A program made the translations under genes and the position numbers. The notes under the pieces were generated by a model. That model ran no database searches and was not told the origin of the DNA. It worked only from the letters and a program-made list of their open reading frames with translations. 64,000 bases of DNA, taken from Tagaea sp. CACIAM 22H2. Lineage in GTDB: Bacteria > Pseudomonadota > Alphaproteobacteria > CACIAM-22H2. Shown here one piece after another: positions 26,110 to 34,800 of the stretch (position 1 is the first letter of the stretch; each line of letters opens with the position of its first letter). The stretch lies in assembly GCA_014444615.1 (NCBI GenBank), contig PVXE01000001.1, positions 124,001 through 188,000 on the forward strand, given 5' to 3'.

Positions 26110-26757
26110 ATGTCCCGGCCGCCCGCAAAGAAAAGAACCCGCGCCGTGCGCTTGCCTGCGGCGGCGCGGCGGCAAGCGATCCTCGATGCGGCCAAGGACA
26201 TCTTCCTGAAGGAAGGCTATGCGCGCACGACGATGCGTCGTATCGCGACGCAGCTCGGGATTACGCCGACGACGCTCTATCTGCATTTCGCGGACAAAGA
26301 GACGCTGATGCACGCCATCTGCCAGGACGCCATGCGCGTCTTGGCCGAGGGTTTCGCGCGTGTGGGCCGCGAAGCCAAAAATCCGGCCGATGCGTTCGAG
26401 CGATTCTTCGACGTCTACATGCAATTCGGCTTCGCGCATCCGCGCGAGTACCGTTTGCTGTTTATGAGCGAAGCGCCTGCTTTTGTTCCGGGGCATCGCA
26501 ATCGCCCCGATAAGGCGCGCGATCCGGCCGATCAGGGCCAGCAAGCTTTCGGCGCGCTCGAGGTTCTTGTGAAGCGGCTGATGGACGAGGGGATATTCCG
26601 CAAAGGCGATCCGGCCGCGACGGCAGAGGCGATCTGGGCGAGCGTCCACGGGCTTGTCTCGCTGCTCATCACATATCCCGACTTTGCGTGGTCGGAGCGT
26701 TCGAAGCTGTTCGAGGCGATGCGCGGCATGATGCGCAACGGGTTTCTCGCGAAGTAA
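26110..26757 (+). CDS. TetR-family transcriptional regulator
   Basis: A 215-residue regulator. The N-terminal basic tail precedes a TetR helix-turn-helix (RRQAILDAAKDIFLKEGYAR, TTMRRIATQLGITPTTLYLHF). A helical ligand-binding domain follows, with PREYRLLFMSEAP, which is common in TetR C-terminal domains. It is divergent from the three-gene exporter and likely represses it through the inverted repeat at 26025-26057. Confidence 0.87.
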   Translation: MSRPPAKKRTRAVRLPAAARRQAILDAAKDIFLKEGYARTTMRRIATQLGITPTTLYLHFADKETLMHAICQDAMRVLAEGFARVGREAKNPADAFERFFDVYMQFGFAHPREYRLLFMSEAPAFVPGHRNRPDKARDPADQGQQAFGALEVLVKRLMDEGIFRKGDPAATAEAIWASVHGLVSLLITYPDFAWSERSKLFEAMRGMMRNGFLAK

Positions 26758-26918
26758 GACCGCATCGGTTCCGATCCGATCAACGGGATCGTCGCAAGTG
26801 CTCCGATCCGTGTTGAACCAGGAATCCCCTTCGAAGTGCATTCAGAATGAACGGTGAAACTCGGGCGTAGATATTTTCGAGATTGGAGTTGGCGTCGCCC
26901 CGTCGACCACCATTGGTT

Positions 26919-28010
26919 TCACTTGATCAGGCGGCCGCTGCACGTGTCGTAAATCCGCAGCGTGTCCACTGGCGCGGTAAACCGCACGGTCTGGCCCGGC
27001 GTGAACGAAATGCTCGACGGGGCGCGGGCGATCGCCTGGCCGTCGGCCAAATCGAGCATCACGTAGGTCTCGGAACCTTGCGGCTCGCTGACGCGGACTT
27101 TACCGGTGAGCAGCATCGCACCCACCGGGGCTTCACCGTCGACGATCTGCAATTCCTGCGGGCGGATGCCGATGGCAACCTTCTGGCTGGCGGCTATGGC
27201 GTGCGGCAGCTTCAAACTCGCCGGAACGGCGACGGCGTCTTTGTTGGCGCCAAAATCCAAGCCGCCGCCGGCGACCGTCGCGTCGATCAAGTTCATCTCC
27301 GGCGTGCCGATGAAGCGCGCGGTGAACATATCGGCAGGATTGTTGTAGAGCTCCATCGGCGCGCCGACCTGCAGGATATGGCCGTCGCGCATGACGACGA
27401 TCCTGTCGGCGAGCGACATCGCTTCGACTTGGTCGTGCGTCACGAATACGACCGTGCGGCCCAAACGCTGGTGGAGCTGCTTGATCTCCAAGCGCATCTG
27501 ACCGCGCAGCCGCGCGTCGAGATTTGACAATGGTTCGTCGAACAGGAAGGCGACGGGATCGCGCACCATCGCGCGGCCGATGGCCACACGCTGGCGTTGG
27601 CCGCCGGACAAGGCCGCCGGACGGCGTTCGAGATAGGGTTCAAGGCCGAGCACGCGCGCCGTTTCCATAATGCGCGCTTGCTTCTCCGCCTTCGACATCT
27701 TGGCGGTGTAAAGGCCGAAGCCGATATTCTGCGCGACGGTCAGATGCGGATAGATCGCGTAGTTCTGAAAGACCATCGCGATATTGCGCTGCTTGGGCTC
27801 CAAATCGTTGACGACATGGCCGCCGATGCGCAGCGTGCCGCCGGAGATCTCCTCCAGCCCGGCGATCATGCGCAACGTCGTCGATTTGCCGCAGCCCGAC
27901 GGGCCGACCAGCACGACGAACTCGCCGTCGTCGATCGTCAGGTCGATGCCGTGGACGACGCCGACCTTGCCGTAGTTTTTGACGATCTTCTCGAGTTCAA
28001 TCCGCGCCAT
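26919..28010 (-). CDS. ABC transporter ATP-binding protein, UgpC/MalK-like
   Basis: A 363-residue ATPase with Walker A GPSGCGKSTT, Q-loop VFQNYAIYP, signature LSGGQRQR, Walker B AFLFDEP, D-loop SNLDARL and H-loop THDQVEAM, plus the MalK-type regulatory domain. It starts at ATG 28010, overlapping the end of the lyase gene by 14 nt. It is the last gene of the importer operon 26919-32621. Upstream in-frame extension is shadow reading of the lyase gene. Confidence 0.9.
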   Translation of the reverse strand: MARIELEKIVKNYGKVGVVHGIDLTIDDGEFVVLVGPSGCGKSTTLRMIAGLEEISGGTLRIGGHVVNDLEPKQRNIAMVFQNYAIYPHLTVAQNIGFGLYTAKMSKAEKQARIMETARVLGLEPYLERRPAALSGGQRQRVAIGRAMVRDPVAFLFDEPLSNLDARLRGQMRLEIKQLHQRLGRTVVFVTHDQVEAMSLADRIVVMRDGHILQVGAPMELYNNPADMFTARFIGTPEMNLIDATVAGGGLDFGANKDAVAVPASLKLPHAIAASQKVAIGIRPQELQIVDGEAPVGAMLLTGKVRVSEPQGSETYVMLDLADGQAIARAPSSISFTPGQTVRFTAPVDTLRIYDTCSGRLIK

Positions 28011-29517
28011 TCGACATCTCCGCGATCTCCGCCATGCGGCGTTCGAGCTCGGCTTGCGCGGCTTTCTCGCGCGCGGCGTGGGCGGCGGCGCGGGATTCGA
28101 AACCGGCCAGCGCCGTGCGATAATCGGCGATCGCCGCATCCATTGCGGCAGGAGCGGGGCCGCCGAAGCGGTCGCGGACGGCGACGAAATTCTCCGGCGA
28201 GACCGTACGCTGGAATTCGTCCTTGCCCGCGCGCGGGGCACGGCCGGTGTGTTCGCGGAACGCGGCGGCGAAGACCTCGTAACCGTCGCGCTTAAGGTCG
28301 CCCGCCCGCGCGACCACGGCGCGCGATACGTCGGCCGCGATCTCGTGGCCCTGGCGGAACGAGAGATTCTCGGTCCGCACGAGCCAGTCGGCGAGTTCGG
28401 TGATCGTGGCACAGGAGCGGTTCAGGATATCGGCGACGCGCTCGGGATCGATCCGGCCCGCACCGATGGTCGCCGTCAGCAGTTCGAGGACGCGGTGGGC
28501 CACTTCGAACGCCTGGTAGCCCATCTCGTGGGTTTCGGCTTCGCTGTCGGTCATATCGGTGAAGGGCGTGTTGTGCATCACGTCGACGACCGCGCGCGCG
28601 CGGCCCACGGCTTGACCGGAAAGATGGCGCAGATGTTCGAACGGCACCGGATTGCGCTTCTGCGGCATGATCGACGAGATTTGCACGAAGGCGTTGGGCA
28701 GATAGAGCTGCCCGACCTCGAAGCTCGACCAGAATTGGAAATCCTGAACGGGGCGGCCGAGATGCAGGAACATCAGCCCCAGCGCGCTATAGACCGACGT
28801 CAGGTAATCCGTCGCGGCGATGCAGGAATAGGAATTGCGCAAGGGGGCGGCGAAGCCGAGCAGGGCGGCGACGCGGTGCCGGTCGATTGGGAACCCCGAC
28901 GTGGTGATCGCGGCGGCCCCTAGCGGGCATAGATCGACGATTCCGCGCGCGGCTTCCAGGCGTTCCATGTCGCGGATCAGCACTTCGATGATCGCAGACA
29001 GGTAATGCCCGTGCGTCGTGGGCTGGGCCGGCTGGCCATGCGTATAGGCGACGATGACGATGTCGCGATCGCGATGCGCCGCCTCGATCAGCGTGGCGAG
29101 CAACGAACGCGACGCGGCGAGCAGCGCATCGATGCGCGGTTTCAGCGCGAGTTTCAGGAAGGTGTGGTCGATATCGTTGCGCGAACGCGCGGTGTGCAAG
29201 CGCCCGCCGATATCGGCCCCTGCGCGCGCTTTGAGTTCGCGCTCCATATAGAAAAAGTAGTCTTCGACGTCGCCGCCGTAGTTGAGGCGCGCAGGCTCGA
29301 TCTCGCGCGCCATCGCCTGCAGCGCGCGCGCGATCGTCTTGCCTTGCCGCTTGTCGAGGATGCCGGTCTCGACCAGCATCACCAGATGCGCGCGATCGAT
29401 GCGGGCGAGGGCGTCGGCATGATGGCTTTTGGCGCCGTCGAACAGCGGCTTGAGGACGGTCTTACGGTAGACGGGATCCGGGAAGACAGATTTGTCGTTC
29501 GCTTGCAGCATACCCAT
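27997..29517 (-). CDS. Argininosuccinate-lyase-superfamily lyase
   Basis: A 506-residue protein of the fumarase/aspartase superfamily, argininosuccinate-lyase branch. Three signature regions are visible: GGRLHTARSRND at 104-115, YTHGQPAQPTTHGHY at 158-172 with the catalytic-type histidine, and SSIMPQKRNP at 281-290 with the catalytic serine loop. It is about 40 residues longer than typical ArgH and has Ala in place of Gly in HTGRSRND. It lies inside an ABC importer operon, not near arginine genes. A C-N lyase acting on an imported N-substituted amino acid, as EDDS lyase does, is more likely than arginine synthesis. Confidence 0.78.
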   Translation of the reverse strand: MGMLQANDKSVFPDPVYRKTVLKPLFDGAKSHHADALARIDRAHLVMLVETGILDKRQGKTIARALQAMAREIEPARLNYGGDVEDYFFYMERELKARAGADIGGRLHTARSRNDIDHTFLKLALKPRIDALLAASRSLLATLIEAAHRDRDIVIVAYTHGQPAQPTTHGHYLSAIIEVLIRDMERLEAARGIVDLCPLGAAAITTSGFPIDRHRVAALLGFAAPLRNSYSCIAATDYLTSVYSALGLMFLHLGRPVQDFQFWSSFEVGQLYLPNAFVQISSIMPQKRNPVPFEHLRHLSGQAVGRARAVVDVMHNTPFTDMTDSEAETHEMGYQAFEVAHRVLELLTATIGAGRIDPERVADILNRSCATITELADWLVRTENLSFRQGHEIAADVSRAVVARAGDLKRDGYEVFAAAFREHTGRAPRAGKDEFQRTVSPENFVAVRDRFGGPAPAAMDAAIADYRTALAGFESRAAAHAAREKAAQAELERRMAEIAEMSNGAD

Positions 29518-29520
29518 AGT

Positions 29521-30381
29521 TCAGCCCTTTACGCCCGCGAGCATCACGCCGCGCACGATGTAGCGTTGGAAGAAAAGGAAGATGAGAAGCGTGGGCACGG
29601 TCGCGAGGGCCGCACCCGTCATGATCATTTCCCACTGGATCGATTGTTCGACGGCGAAGCTCGAAAGCCCGACCGGCAGCGTGTAGAGCGTCTGATCCGT
29701 CGTGACGATCAGCGGCCAGAAGAACGCGGTCCAATTGCCCAGGAAGGTGAAGATCGCCAGTGCCGAGAGGGCGGGTGTGACGAGCGGCAAAGCGACTTTC
29801 CACCAGATCGTGAATTCGTTGAGGCCGTCGATGCGCGCGGCTTCGAGGAAGTCGTTAGGCACGGTCTCGAAGAACTGTTTCAGCAGGAACACGCCGAACG
29901 CCGTGATCAGCCCCGGGAACATGATGCCCCAATAGGTGTCGAGCCAGCCGAACTGGCTGGACATCAGATACCAGGGGATCACGAGCATTTCGGTCGGGAT
30001 CATCAGCGTCGACAGGATCGCGATGAAGACGACCTGGCGGCCGCGGAATTGGAACTTCGCCAGCGTGTAGGCGACGAGGCTGTCGAAGAACAGGCACGAC
30101 AGCGTCACCACCGTCGCAACGAAGATCGAGTTGAAGAACCAGCGCGCGAAGCGGCCGTCGGCGAGCACTTGGATGTAGTTGGCGAGAGTTGGCGTTTGCG
30201 GGATTAGGCGCAGATCGTAGACGTCGCTCGCCGTTTTGAGCGACGTCGAGAACATGAACAGCAGCGGCGTCATCATCACCACGCCGCCCAGGAACAGGAT
30301 CGTCCAGGCGACGATGCGGCCGGGCCGTGCCGCGAATGGGCGGCGCGGCGATGGGGGCGCGGCTTGGGCGGTGCCGTTCAT
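29521..30381 (-). CDS. ABC transporter permease, MalG/UgpE-like
   Basis: A 286-residue inner-membrane permease with six helices and coupling motif EAARIDGLNEFTIWWKVALP. It starts 1 nt after the partner permease stop and ends 3 nt before the lyase start. It forms the translocation pore with the product of 30383-31315. Confidence 0.87.
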   Translation of the reverse strand: MNGTAQAAPPSPRRPFAARPGRIVAWTILFLGGVVMMTPLLFMFSTSLKTASDVYDLRLIPQTPTLANYIQVLADGRFARWFFNSIFVATVVTLSCLFFDSLVAYTLAKFQFRGRQVVFIAILSTLMIPTEMLVIPWYLMSSQFGWLDTYWGIMFPGLITAFGVFLLKQFFETVPNDFLEAARIDGLNEFTIWWKVALPLVTPALSALAIFTFLGNWTAFFWPLIVTTDQTLYTLPVGLSSFAVEQSIQWEMIMTGAALATVPTLLIFLFFQRYIVRGVMLAGVKG

Positions 30382-30382
30382 C

Positions 30383-31315
30383 TCAACGGTTCCTTAGAAT
30401 CCAAAGCTGGGCCATCGAGATCGTGAACAGGATGACGAACAGCACGACCGTCTGCGCCGCCGCATATCCCATTTGGTAAGACCCGAACGCGGTTTGATAG
30501 ATCATCAGCACCAGCGGCTTGGTCGAGTTGAGCGGCCCGCCGGGATCGTTGCTGGTCATGTTGTAGACTTGGTCGAAAATCCGCAGGAAACCGATCGAGG
30601 AGAACACGACCAGGAACACCGTCGTCGGCTTCAGCAGCGGAATGGTGATACGCGTGAGGATGGCGCCTTCGCCCAGCCCGTCGACGCGCGCGGCTTCGTA
30701 ATAGCTCGTCGGGATCGCGCGCAAACCGGCCAGGAAGATGATGATCTGGAAGCCCAGATGCGCCCAGATCGACGTCGTCATGATCGCGGGCAACGCCTGC
30801 TCGATTGACCGCAGGAAGGGCTGCGCGGGAATCCCGAATATGCTCAGCGTGCTGTTGATCACGCCGATCGGCGGCGGTTGGTAGAACCAGCGCCAGACCC
30901 AGGCCATCGCGGCGGCGGTCGTAAGATAGGGCAGGAAATAGAGCGCGCGGATGAAGCCGTGCAGGAACACGACGCGATCGAGGTAGTAGGCGATCGCGAA
31001 AGACAGCACGATCGAGATCGGCGTGCCGAGGATGAGATAGGCGAACGTGTTGCGGAAGACCTGCCAGAACACCGGATCGGCGAACAGGCGGTGGTAATTT
31101 TCGAGCCCGATGAATTTCGCCGGATTCAGCAGGTCCCAATCGGTGATCGACAGGAAGAACGCGTCGATCGTGGGATAGAAGCGCACGACCGCGAAGAAGA
31201 CGAGAGGCAGCGCCAGGAACGTCCAGGCCCACACGACTTGCCGGGACGAGAGGGACAGGCGCCCCCAAAGGCGTCCGAAGACGCCGCTCGATCCGGTGAT
31301 GTTCGTGTGGGCCAT
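30383..31315 (-). CDS. ABC transporter permease, MalF/UgpA-like
   Basis: A 310-residue inner-membrane permease. A cytoplasmic tail of about 25 residues is followed by helices from VVWAWTFLALPLVFFAVV onward, with coupling motif EAARVDGLGEGAILTRITIP. It lies 25 nt downstream of the binding-protein gene. Confidence 0.87.
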   Translation of the reverse strand: MAHTNITGSSGVFGRLWGRLSLSSRQVVWAWTFLALPLVFFAVVRFYPTIDAFFLSITDWDLLNPAKFIGLENYHRLFADPVFWQVFRNTFAYLILGTPISIVLSFAIAYYLDRVVFLHGFIRALYFLPYLTTAAAMAWVWRWFYQPPPIGVINSTLSIFGIPAQPFLRSIEQALPAIMTTSIWAHLGFQIIIFLAGLRAIPTSYYEAARVDGLGEGAILTRITIPLLKPTTVFLVVFSSIGFLRIFDQVYNMTSNDPGGPLNSTKPLVLMIYQTAFGSYQMGYAAAQTVVLFVILFTISMAQLWILRNR

Positions 31316-31340
31316 GGCTCGTTTCCGCCGGAACGCCGCG

Positions 31341-32621
31341 TTACTTGGCTTTCGCCTTGTCGAGCACCGCCTGCTCGCGTTCGGCGGCGACCTTTAGCGC
31401 GTCGGCGATCGGCGTATCCTTCAGCAGCACGGTGTTGATCAGGTCGATCGAGACTTGGCGCTGGGCGAGTTCGTCGGTCATCGGCGGGGTGGAGGAATAA
31501 TCCAACGCGCGGATGAACGGCCCGTAGACCGGGTCGTTGACGTTCGCGTCGGTCAATGCCACCGCACGGCGCGCGGGCAACTCGCCGACCTTCTCGAGCC
31601 AGATATTCATCGCCTTGGGCGACGAGACGAAGGCGAGGAACTTCTCCGCCGCCGCAAGCTTCTCGCCCGTGGCGCCCGCACTGATCGCGTTGGCGAAGTA
31701 GCTGCCGAAATTCGCCTTGTTGCCGTTCACCGTGGGCAGTTCGACCACGCCCCAGGTGAAGTTCTTGATCGTTTTGTACGACGCGATGCGGAACGTGCCG
31801 TCGACCACCATGCCGGCAAGACCAGCACGGAACGCCGCTTGGCCTTCGTCCATGAAGCCTTCGCGGCCGATTTTGTGGACCTTCTGCAGATCGACGTAGA
31901 ATTGCAGCGCCTTGCGGCCGGCCTCGGTGTTGTAGGCGACCTTGGCGCCGTCGGGTGAATAGGACTCGCCGCCATATTGGCGCACGAGGATCTCGCGCCA
32001 CCAATTATGGTCCTGGCGTGCGATATCGAGCGCCATGCCGACCTGGGTGAAGTTGCCGGCGTTGTCGAGCTTCGTCATCGCCTTTCCGGCGGCGACGAGT
32101 TCCTCGATCGTGCGCGGCGGCTTCTCGGGGTCCAGCCCGGCCTTGGCGAACATATCCTTGTTGTAGAACAGGGCCATCGAGCGCACGGCCGTCGGCAGGC
32201 CAAAATACTTGCCATCCCGTTTCATCGCCGAGACGATCGGGAAGAACTCTTTTTCGATTTCCTCGGCTTTGAACGCGGTGGGCGATAGCGGCTGCACGAG
32301 GCGGCCGGAAATGAACGTGTCGAGCCAGCCGTAGAAGAGTTGCATCACTTCGGGGCTGCGGCCGGCGGCGCGTGCCGCGATCAGGCGCGTCTGATAATCG
32401 GCGTAAGGGAAGGTGACCTGTTTGACGGTGATGCCGGGATTCTCGGCCTCGAAGGTCTTAATGACTTCGGTCATCGCTTGGACACGCGTATCGAAAACGT
32501 ATTGCCAGTACTGAATTTCGACCGCCGCGGCCGGGTTATGGCCGCCCAGAAGCGCGCCGGCCGCCGTCGCCGAGACGGCGAGGGCGCGGACAAGATTCCG
32601 GAAACTCGGCAAGAAGGTCAT
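31341..32621 (-). CDS. ABC transporter substrate-binding protein, family 1
   Basis: A 426-residue periplasmic binding protein. The signal peptide ends at PAAA before VEIQYWQYVFD, and AGGAGG sits 7 nt before the ATG. The N-terminal lobe (ENPGITVKQVTFPYADYQTR) and the hinge segment ALFYNKDMFAKAGLDPEKPP are typical of carbohydrate-type binding proteins. It is the first gene of the operon with two permeases, the lyase and the ATPase. A LacI-type operator at 32675-32684 overlaps its promoter region. The ligand is unknown; the lyase suggests it may carry an amino-acid-like group. Confidence 0.87.
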   Translation of the reverse strand: MTFLPSFRNLVRALAVSATAAGALLGGHNPAAAVEIQYWQYVFDTRVQAMTEVIKTFEAENPGITVKQVTFPYADYQTRLIAARAAGRSPEVMQLFYGWLDTFISGRLVQPLSPTAFKAEEIEKEFFPIVSAMKRDGKYFGLPTAVRSMALFYNKDMFAKAGLDPEKPPRTIEELVAAGKAMTKLDNAGNFTQVGMALDIARQDHNWWREILVRQYGGESYSPDGAKVAYNTEAGRKALQFYVDLQKVHKIGREGFMDEGQAAFRAGLAGMVVDGTFRIASYKTIKNFTWGVVELPTVNGNKANFGSYFANAISAGATGEKLAAAEKFLAFVSSPKAMNIWLEKVGELPARRAVALTDANVNDPVYGPFIRALDYSSTPPMTDELAQRQVSIDLINTVLLKDTPIADALKVAAEREQAVLDKAKAK

Positions 32622-32670
32622 GGGGCATCCTCCTGTGTGGCTACGCCTCTGCGAGCGTTTCGGTAAAAGT

Positions 32671-32688
32671 TACGCAAGCGCTTGCATA
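32671..32688. promoter_or_regulatory. LacI-family operator 1
   Basis: The core CAAGCGCTTG at 32675-32684 is a perfect palindrome with the central CG of LacI-family operators. It lies about 50 bp upstream of the binding-protein start, in the gap between it and the divergent lacI-type gene. Confidence 0.75.
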
Positions 32689-32818
32689 AAATGACTCGGA
32701 CCGGTTGTCAATCGCGCGCCGGATGTATTAATCTCCGTGCCGCTTAATTAACAAAGTTCCGAATTACCGAAATTCGATCGGCGAATGCGTCGTCCGACGA
32801 TAGGGGGCGGAAAACGCT

Positions 32819-33859
32819 GTGTCAGGCAAGCGCTTGCGCAAATCGGCGACTGATCTCAAATCCTTGGCGGCGCAGCTGGGCGTATCCCAATCCACCGTCA
32901 GCCGGGCGCTGCACGGCCATCCGGCGATCCCCGAGACGACGCGCCGGCGTGTGCAATCGGCCGCCGATGCCGCCGGCTATCGACCGAATGCCCGTGCGCG
33001 CAGCCTGGCGATCGGCAAGGCGGAGGCGATCGGCCTCGTCTTTCCGCTCGAACGGCTGCAGCTGCCGGAGACGAACTTCGTCGACGTGCTGGCCGGAATC
33101 TCGACGGTTGTCACCGAGCGCAACTATTCGCTGTTGTTATCGCCATTCATGGACGACGAGACGGCGGTGCTGCGCAAACTCGCCTCCTCGAAGGCCGTCG
33201 ACGGCGTAATCATCACGCGGCCGTTGGTCGACGATCCGCGTATCGCGCTGCTGAATTCGCTCGGCCTGCCTTATGTCGTGCATGGCCGCACGGAAGTGGA
33301 CGCGCCGTTTTCTTATGTCGATACCGACAACGACAATTCCTTCGAACGTCTGACCGGGCTGCTGCTCGATTACGGCCATCGGCGTATCGTCGCGGTCAAC
33401 GGGCTCGCGCATTTCCGTTATGCCGCAGCGCGCGCGGCCGCGTTTCATCGCGCTTTCGCCGCGCGCGGGCTGAGCGCGCGGGCCGAAGCGGTCGAGTTCG
33501 TTTCGATGACCGAGCAGACCGGCTACGAGACCGCCTTGCGGCATTTGCGCGGCGCCAATCGTCCCACCGCATTCGTTTGCGGCTCGGTCTTCCAGGCGCG
33601 CGGAGTCTATCGCGCTATCGCGGCTTGCGGGCTCGCCGTCGGCAAGGATGTTTCGGTCGTCGCGCATGACGACGGTGTGCGCGGCGTGACGGCATTGGAA
33701 TTGATGCCGCCGTTAACCGCAACCTATACGCCCATCCGGAAGAGCGGCGAGTTGCTGGCGGCGACGTTGATCGATCTGATCGAGGGCAAGCGCAATTCGC
33801 CGTCGCGGACGATCATGCCGTTCGACCTGATCCTGCGTGGATCGGTTCAGGTCGCTTGA
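32819..33859 (+). CDS. LacI-family transcriptional regulator
   Basis: A 346-residue regulator. The helix-turn-helix DLKSLAAQLGVSQSTVSRAL is followed by the hinge helix AGYRPNARARSL and an effector-binding domain with VDGVIITRPLVDDP and VSVVAHDDGVRG. The GTG start at 32819 follows GGGGGCGG. It is divergent from the importer-lyase operon. Its own first codons contain a second copy of the operator, so both autoregulation and repression by looping between the two sites are plausible. Confidence 0.88.
   Translation: MSGKRLRKSATDLKSLAAQLGVSQSTVSRALHGHPAIPETTRRRVQSAADAAGYRPNARARSLAIGKAEAIGLVFPLERLQLPETNFVDVLAGISTVVTERNYSLLLSPFMDDETAVLRKLASSKAVDGVIITRPLVDDPRIALLNSLGLPYVVHGRTEVDAPFSYVDTDNDNSFERLTGLLLDYGHRRIVAVNGLAHFRYAAARAAAFHRAFAARGLSARAEAVEFVSMTEQTGYETALRHLRGANRPTAFVCGSVFQARGVYRAIAACGLAVGKDVSVVAHDDGVRGVTALELMPPLTATYTPIRKSGELLAATLIDLIEGKRNSPSRTIMPFDLILRGSVQVA
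32826..32837. promoter_or_regulatory. LacI-family operator 2, inside the regulator's first codons
   Basis: GCAAGCGCTTGC is a perfect 12-bp palindrome sharing the core CAAGCGCTTG with operator 1. The centre-to-centre distance is about 152 bp. It overlaps codons 3-7 of the regulator gene, so bound repressor could block its own transcription. Confidence 0.7.
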
Positions 33860-33966
33860 AATTCGAGCTTTGCTGTTTTTCGCGAAATGGCCGCTGTGAA
33901 TCTGGCGGCGTCGCGCGAGGGAGTTGCTTGAACGTCGTGCGCCAGCGACAGAGATTTAGGTTATCT

Positions 33967-34102
33967 CATTTTCCACAAAGGCCGCAGAGTGTCTCGAAAT
34001 TGTGGAAGGCAACGTCGAGATAGAACGACCTAATTCGATCCGAGGAACGGGCTCGCGACGATGCCGCTCTGGATTTGTAACGCACCGCTCCAACCGTCAC
34101 GT
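33967..34102 (+). repeat. Dispersed repeat with tRNA-3'-end-like segment, decayed copy 3
   Basis: CATTTTCCACAAAGGCC, then GTGTCTCGAAATTGTGGAAGG, TAGAACGACC, GCTCGCGACGATGCCGCT and CACCGCTCCAACCGTCACG follow the order of copies 1 and 2. Many substitutions are present, the GGGTTCGAATCCC core is lost, and no terminator hairpin follows. It marks the left border of the sensory block. Confidence 0.55.
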
Positions 34103-34800
34103 AATTGACGAAGATGCGTTCCTTGCTCCCCTTTCACGCGAATCCGGTGAAGTGGACGTCCACTCTTGCGGTAACGTAGTCGATCCAAAAGTGAGCGCCG
34201 CACTTACCGTCATCGCGTGGACTGCGAAGCGGCATGCAGTCGAACACGGGAGTTGAAACTCCGCCATTGCGGAAATCGCGACGATCATGCGCGTCGTACA
34301 TCACTCGTCGACGGTAAGTTCGCGGCGGATAGAGCGGTCAAGCACAGTTCTGATCCGTTCCGGCATCAGTTCGAGAAACGCCGAGAGTTCGGAGCGCTTC
34401 GCTCGGTACTCGATGTGCAATGACGTTCGAGGCGTTGGAGCTATTTTAAAAAAGAAAAATAACAAGTGATAAGAGAGTTAATCACATTCCCTTGCTGGAA
34501 ATTACTTCGGATGCCTCGAATCACGTGAATTGAACCATCAAACTCGCAAATTGGAAAAATAAAGCAATATGTACAGTTTATCACTGGAATACGTATTCTT
34601 CCTTACAAAGACAACCTTCGGGAATTCAGGCTCTGTTAATGAGTGCCCCTGTAAATGGAGGCACTTGGCGAAACCGGATACGGAAATAACAATACTAGAA
34701 ATAGAAAACCTCTTCATCTCGACCGCACCGCGTCCACGGAAGTCTGCTTCGCGATAGTCGCAACTGTTCTCGATCCTCTGCCCCCGAATGGAGCTCGAAT
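34103..34800. other. Gene-poor, AT-rich stretch upstream of the MCP gene
   Basis: I find no convincing gene here. From about 34430 to 34720 the DNA is much richer in A and T than the rest of the window. Short open frames (for example 34569-34757) have no family resemblance and no good ribosome-binding site. The last 60 bases before 34801 probably hold the MCP promoter and leader. Confidence 0.45.

Noticed and set aside
27997..29517. argH of arginine biosynthesis
   Set aside because: It is embedded in an ABC importer operon, is longer than ArgH and has a changed HTGRSRND motif.
34569..34757. 62-codon frame in the AT-rich stretch
   Set aside because: No ribosome-binding site, no recognisable motif, and long open frames are expected by chance in this setting.
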